Assembly: GCA_028023455.1 (NCBI GenBank) | Contig: JAQFVV010006354.1 | Location: forward strand, 1,995,615-2,059,614 | Direction: 5' to 3' | DNA length: 64,000 nt | Source of the DNA: Epiperipatus broadwayi | Taxonomy: Eukaryota; Onychophora; Udeonychophora; Euonychophora; Peripatidae | In this document: positions 60,901-64,000 of the stretch, piece by piece | Position numbering within the stretch: the stretch's first letter is position 1 | Layout: each line of letters starts with the position of its first letter | Notes under the pieces: model-generated | Told to the model about the DNA's origin: nothing | Seen by the model: only the letters and a program-made list of their open reading frames with translations | Database searches by the model: none | Made by a program: the position numbers and the translations under genes

Positions 60901-61590
60901 TTGCATAACTTTTTTAATGACTGATTGTAGAGAGTGACCAAAACTGATTTAAACTACATCCTATATTAGTTTTTCCAATGTATTTCATTCAAATCGCACA
61001 CAAAATCATTTTACTTCTAAATCTCCCAATGTACTAAATACTCATCAAATTTTAGCCATATCCCTATTTATAATTTTTCAAAAGAAAAATATATGGTTAT
61101 AATATATATTAGTCTTGATTGTTTATCTTACAAAATTATATTTATTGCTAAATCAGTGTCTAATTTTTTTTAATACTTGTTGTTTTTATGCTCAATATTT
61201 TTTTTTTGCATTTTATTATTATTATTTATAAATATTTTATTTAGTTTTACTTTTATAATGTCAAAAAAAAATTCCCATGTGTTATTACAACATTCTTTTA
61301 ACATCTCTATTTCCTTGTACTTACTTTAACTAAATTTTCAATTGGCCTTGTTTTCTTCACTCTTTACTATAATTTTTGAACTTTTTTATTTTCTGTATTC
61401 ATTATATTAATTACAATATTACTGTAGTTGTTTTTTTCATTAAATGATTTTTTTTTTACATTTTTCTCTACATTTTGTTTTTGAATCTTTCCTATAATTT
61501 TATGACTTTTATTTTATTTTTTTAAACCCTTCTAAAAGTTTAATACTATTGTATTTTTCACTAGTTAAACCTTTTTTTTCCATATATCAA
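57993..61590. other. No recognised gene
   Basis: AT-rich. Only a 63-codon frame (58609-58800) of no recognised identity. A small tandem TTTATAGCTTTT/TTTGTAAC repeat lies at about 58530-58580. Confidence 0.42.
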
Positions 61591-61684
61591 AGCATCAGCT
61601 GGAAAGCGAACCCACGAAACCGGTCTACAAGCATCTGCTTGCTTGCAAGGCAGCTCCGCTGACCTCTCGGCTTCAACGCTTGGC
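61591..61684 (-). mobile_element. tRNA-related SINE, second copy
   Basis: On the minus strand: GCCAAGCGTTGAAGCCGAG, A box GCCGAGAGGTCAGC, GCTGCCTTGCAAGC, B box GGGTTCGCTTTCC, then CTGATGCT. It aligns across its length with the copy at 37527-37610. The acceptor-like stem is weaker here. Tail and flanks are T/A-rich and no clear target duplication was found, consistent with an older insertion. Confidence 0.8.
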
Positions 61685-61689
61685 AATTT

Positions 61690-63686
61690 TTTTACTCTTT
61701 TTTTTTTTTGCTTTATGCAGAACAGATTATATAATTCTTGATTCTTTTGTATTAGTTTTAATAAAATATAGAGTCTTCCACCATGTTGTGAATTCTCTGC
61801 TTGTCAGTACTTTTGCTATGTCTGTATAAATTTTCTTAATATATCTGATTGACTTTTCATATATAATTTCTAAAACAATTCGTTATAAACATCCTACCAC
61901 ACATAACATTCTTTATTCATTATTATTGTGTTAATAATGACTTTCATATTTTTTCCTCAGTGAATCTATTATTATCATTATCATCATTATTATTTTATCC
62001 CTATTATAAATTTGCTGTTTTTTTATTTACTAAAAAGGAAAATATAGTTTTACTATAAATCAATGTTATTATTATCTCACGAGACAAAATACAATATATA
62101 TTCAAATATCAAGTTATTATTTTTTTATGCATGAAATAATTATTTGTTTAAATTCATCATATATATTTTAATTTAATTAAAGATTAATTATATTACATTC
62201 TACAATTAAATTATAAGCTTCACATGTTTTACTCATTCATATGTATTAAACTAAATGTACTTAATTATGATCTACACCAATTTCAATTCATTTTTCAAAC
62301 GAGTAACAAAAGATACCGGAAAAATATAAACAATTTCTTTGATGCATTTTAAATTAATCAATCTCATTTAGACGGGATAGAGTTTATTCCACCCAAAGCT
62401 ATTTAAACGCTGAAATTTAAATGTACAGAATATGTTTACAAGATAATTTATTATTTAAGAATAAATGTTTGACGTTTATGTATAATATTATAAATACTAG
62501 TTAATATCTAAAGATTTGAAAGTTTTAACAATAAAGCTTGTAATCCAACTTGTTATTGATTTGTTTTGTTGTTTAAAAGAAGTAGCATTAGAACACAGGA
62601 GATAAGTAAATCCTGGCCATATAAATAAAACTGATGAATTAAAAATGCATTATTGGACTTTCTACATTTTTCTGATGTCATAATATATTTGTTAATCAAT
62701 CACAAAGTAATATGGTTTAACTAGTAATTATAAAATACATTTATTTTATTGTAATAAATTGTTTATATTGGATATAAAAAAATTGTAAAAAAAAAAATGC
62801 AATTTTTAAATATAGTTTTTAAAAAAGAGTAATTAATAAAAATTCAAAACAATGAATTAATGATAATAGCAATATTGAAGCAAGTAATATACATCTTATA
62901 TAAATTCCCACTCAAATTGGTCAATAAATTTAAGAATATATTGAAATTGCTAATTTCAAGATATAGGGAAAGAAAGTAATAGAAATACTTGCTAATTATA
63001 GAAGTAGAGAAGTCTGGCAAATGCTTACTTGTAAAGTATTTCTCATCAATTATTAAAAAGTGTTAAGAAGACTTTCAATCTACAGTGACTTTATTAAGCA
63101 ATTAAAGCGGCGACTTTATATTTGTTTGACGTTATATAGAAAAACGAGAGACATACCATTGTGACATATTATAATCACGTGTGTATATATAAAATATTCA
63201 CATAACTTTAAATTATATAAGGACTGTTTTCAACATCTCAGATAAAAAATAAAAATAACAACAATATATATATATATTTAAAATCTAAGGATCTTATAAA
63301 GTAACTTCAATTATTATATTGTAATAATTGTAAATGTGGCACTTTAACTATATTGATTTTTTATTTGCAAATAATTATATCTGCTTAGCGTTATATATGA
63401 TATCTATATATAAATCATAAAATAAAATTAAATATACTCCATTGGTTGTTTTAGCATGATATAAAATAAAAAAAGGTTTACCACGGAATACATTATAAAT
63501 ACAATATTTTCTTTTATAATGCTTATTACACTACTTAGTGTAACATATATATTAAAGAGAATGTTTGTAAATAGTGGGATCTAAACGATTTTAAAATACA
63601 CATTTTTCGCCTCCTTTTCTTTTTCGTTTGCCCTTTACTTTTTATATAAATATATAACTGTTATTTACAACATATATTGTTTTAAT
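61690..63686. other. No recognised gene
   Basis: AT-rich DNA; nothing recognised beyond short TA runs such as 63263-63278. Confidence 0.45.
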
Positions 63687-63746
63687 TAATATATATATAT
63701 ATATATCGTTTTTATAATCACGCATATATATATATATATATATATT
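63687..63746. repeat. Two short TA runs
   Basis: TA runs at about 63690-63707 and 63724-63745, separated by CGTTTTTATAATCACGC. Confidence 0.88.
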
Positions 63747-63753
63747 TGTGTGG

Positions 63754-64000
63754 CATCATCATTTTCAAACGTTATCAATCAACTGCTTGATAAAAGTATC
63801 TTCAAGTTTGCCGACAGTGACCTGTAGCTACTCTTCTCCAGAAAATACTAGAAATTTTCTGATTTTAGCCATTCACTTTACATTTGATTTTTAAAGTATG
63901 TTACAATATCTTGAAATCGAATATCTAACACCAGTAATTCAAAAATATTAATCTCTTTTAGCAATATGTCCAAAGAAGCTATGTTTTAGTTTTTAACTCT
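63754..64000 (-). mobile_element. RTE-type LINE, copy 4, decayed, runs off the window
   Basis: Starts at CATCATCATTTTCAAACG and follows the order of copy 1 (17886 on): TATCAATC-ACTGC, CTTCAAGTTT, CTACTCTTCTCCA, TATCTTGAAATC, and ATTAATCTCTTTTAGCAATATGTCC near 63950. These correspond to 17900-18115. It carries many indels and no readable frame longer than a few codons. The element continues past the window end. Confidence 0.78.

Overview
The window is eukaryotic and almost certainly from an invertebrate animal. It is strongly AT-rich, has no compact gene layout, is dense in di- to tetranucleotide microsatellites (chiefly TA and TAA/TTA), and carries non-LTR retrotransposons, Penelope-like elements (PLEs) and a tRNA-related SINE. 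The phylum cannot be fixed from the sequence. No intact host protein-coding gene, rRNA or canonical tRNA gene was recognised, so the region looks intergenic or deeply intronic.

Layout. 1-13.5 kb: low-complexity DNA with microsatellites, a few GC-richer islands of unknown origin and weak tRNA-like B boxes. 13.5-14.8 kb: a 157-bp tandem array and one locus of a ~330-bp satellite family that recurs at 55 kb. 15.8 kb: a 5'-truncated 3' end of LINE-B. 17.9-35.7 kb: a nested mobile-element cluster. It holds three minus-strand RTE-type LINE copies, two minus-strand PLE copies and one plus-strand PLE with related terminal repeats (pLTRs), a 3.8-kb LINE-B (SGNH-like domain, endonuclease, RT) inserted in one PLE, and the GIY-YIG end of another PLE family. 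37.5 kb: a SINE with a 14-bp target-site duplication. 39.2-40.1 kb: an unclassified repeat in direct and inverted copies. 40.2-40.7 kb: a PLE GIY-YIG fragment. 41.4-45.4 kb: a 5'-truncated LINE-A whose ~725-codon reading frame is still open, embedded between TAA arrays, followed by the 3' end of LINE-C. 49.8-52.5 kb: two PLE copies head to head as a ~2.2-kb palindrome. 55.0-55.9 kb: the satellite again, with a foldback copy. 61.6 kb: a second SINE copy. 63.75 kb to the end: a fourth, decayed RTE copy running off the window.

How the parts relate. Apart from the open LINE-A frame, every element is decayed by stops, frameshifts, lost catalytic residues or truncation. The recurrent theme is inverted duplication: PLE pairs, satellite copies and short arms around TA runs all form palindromes, often with the microsatellite at or near the turn. 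No new functional system is claimed. The most interesting signals are these palindromic architectures, a hairpin with a paired substitution in the ~330-bp satellite, and possible TAA-microsatellite targeting by LINE-A.
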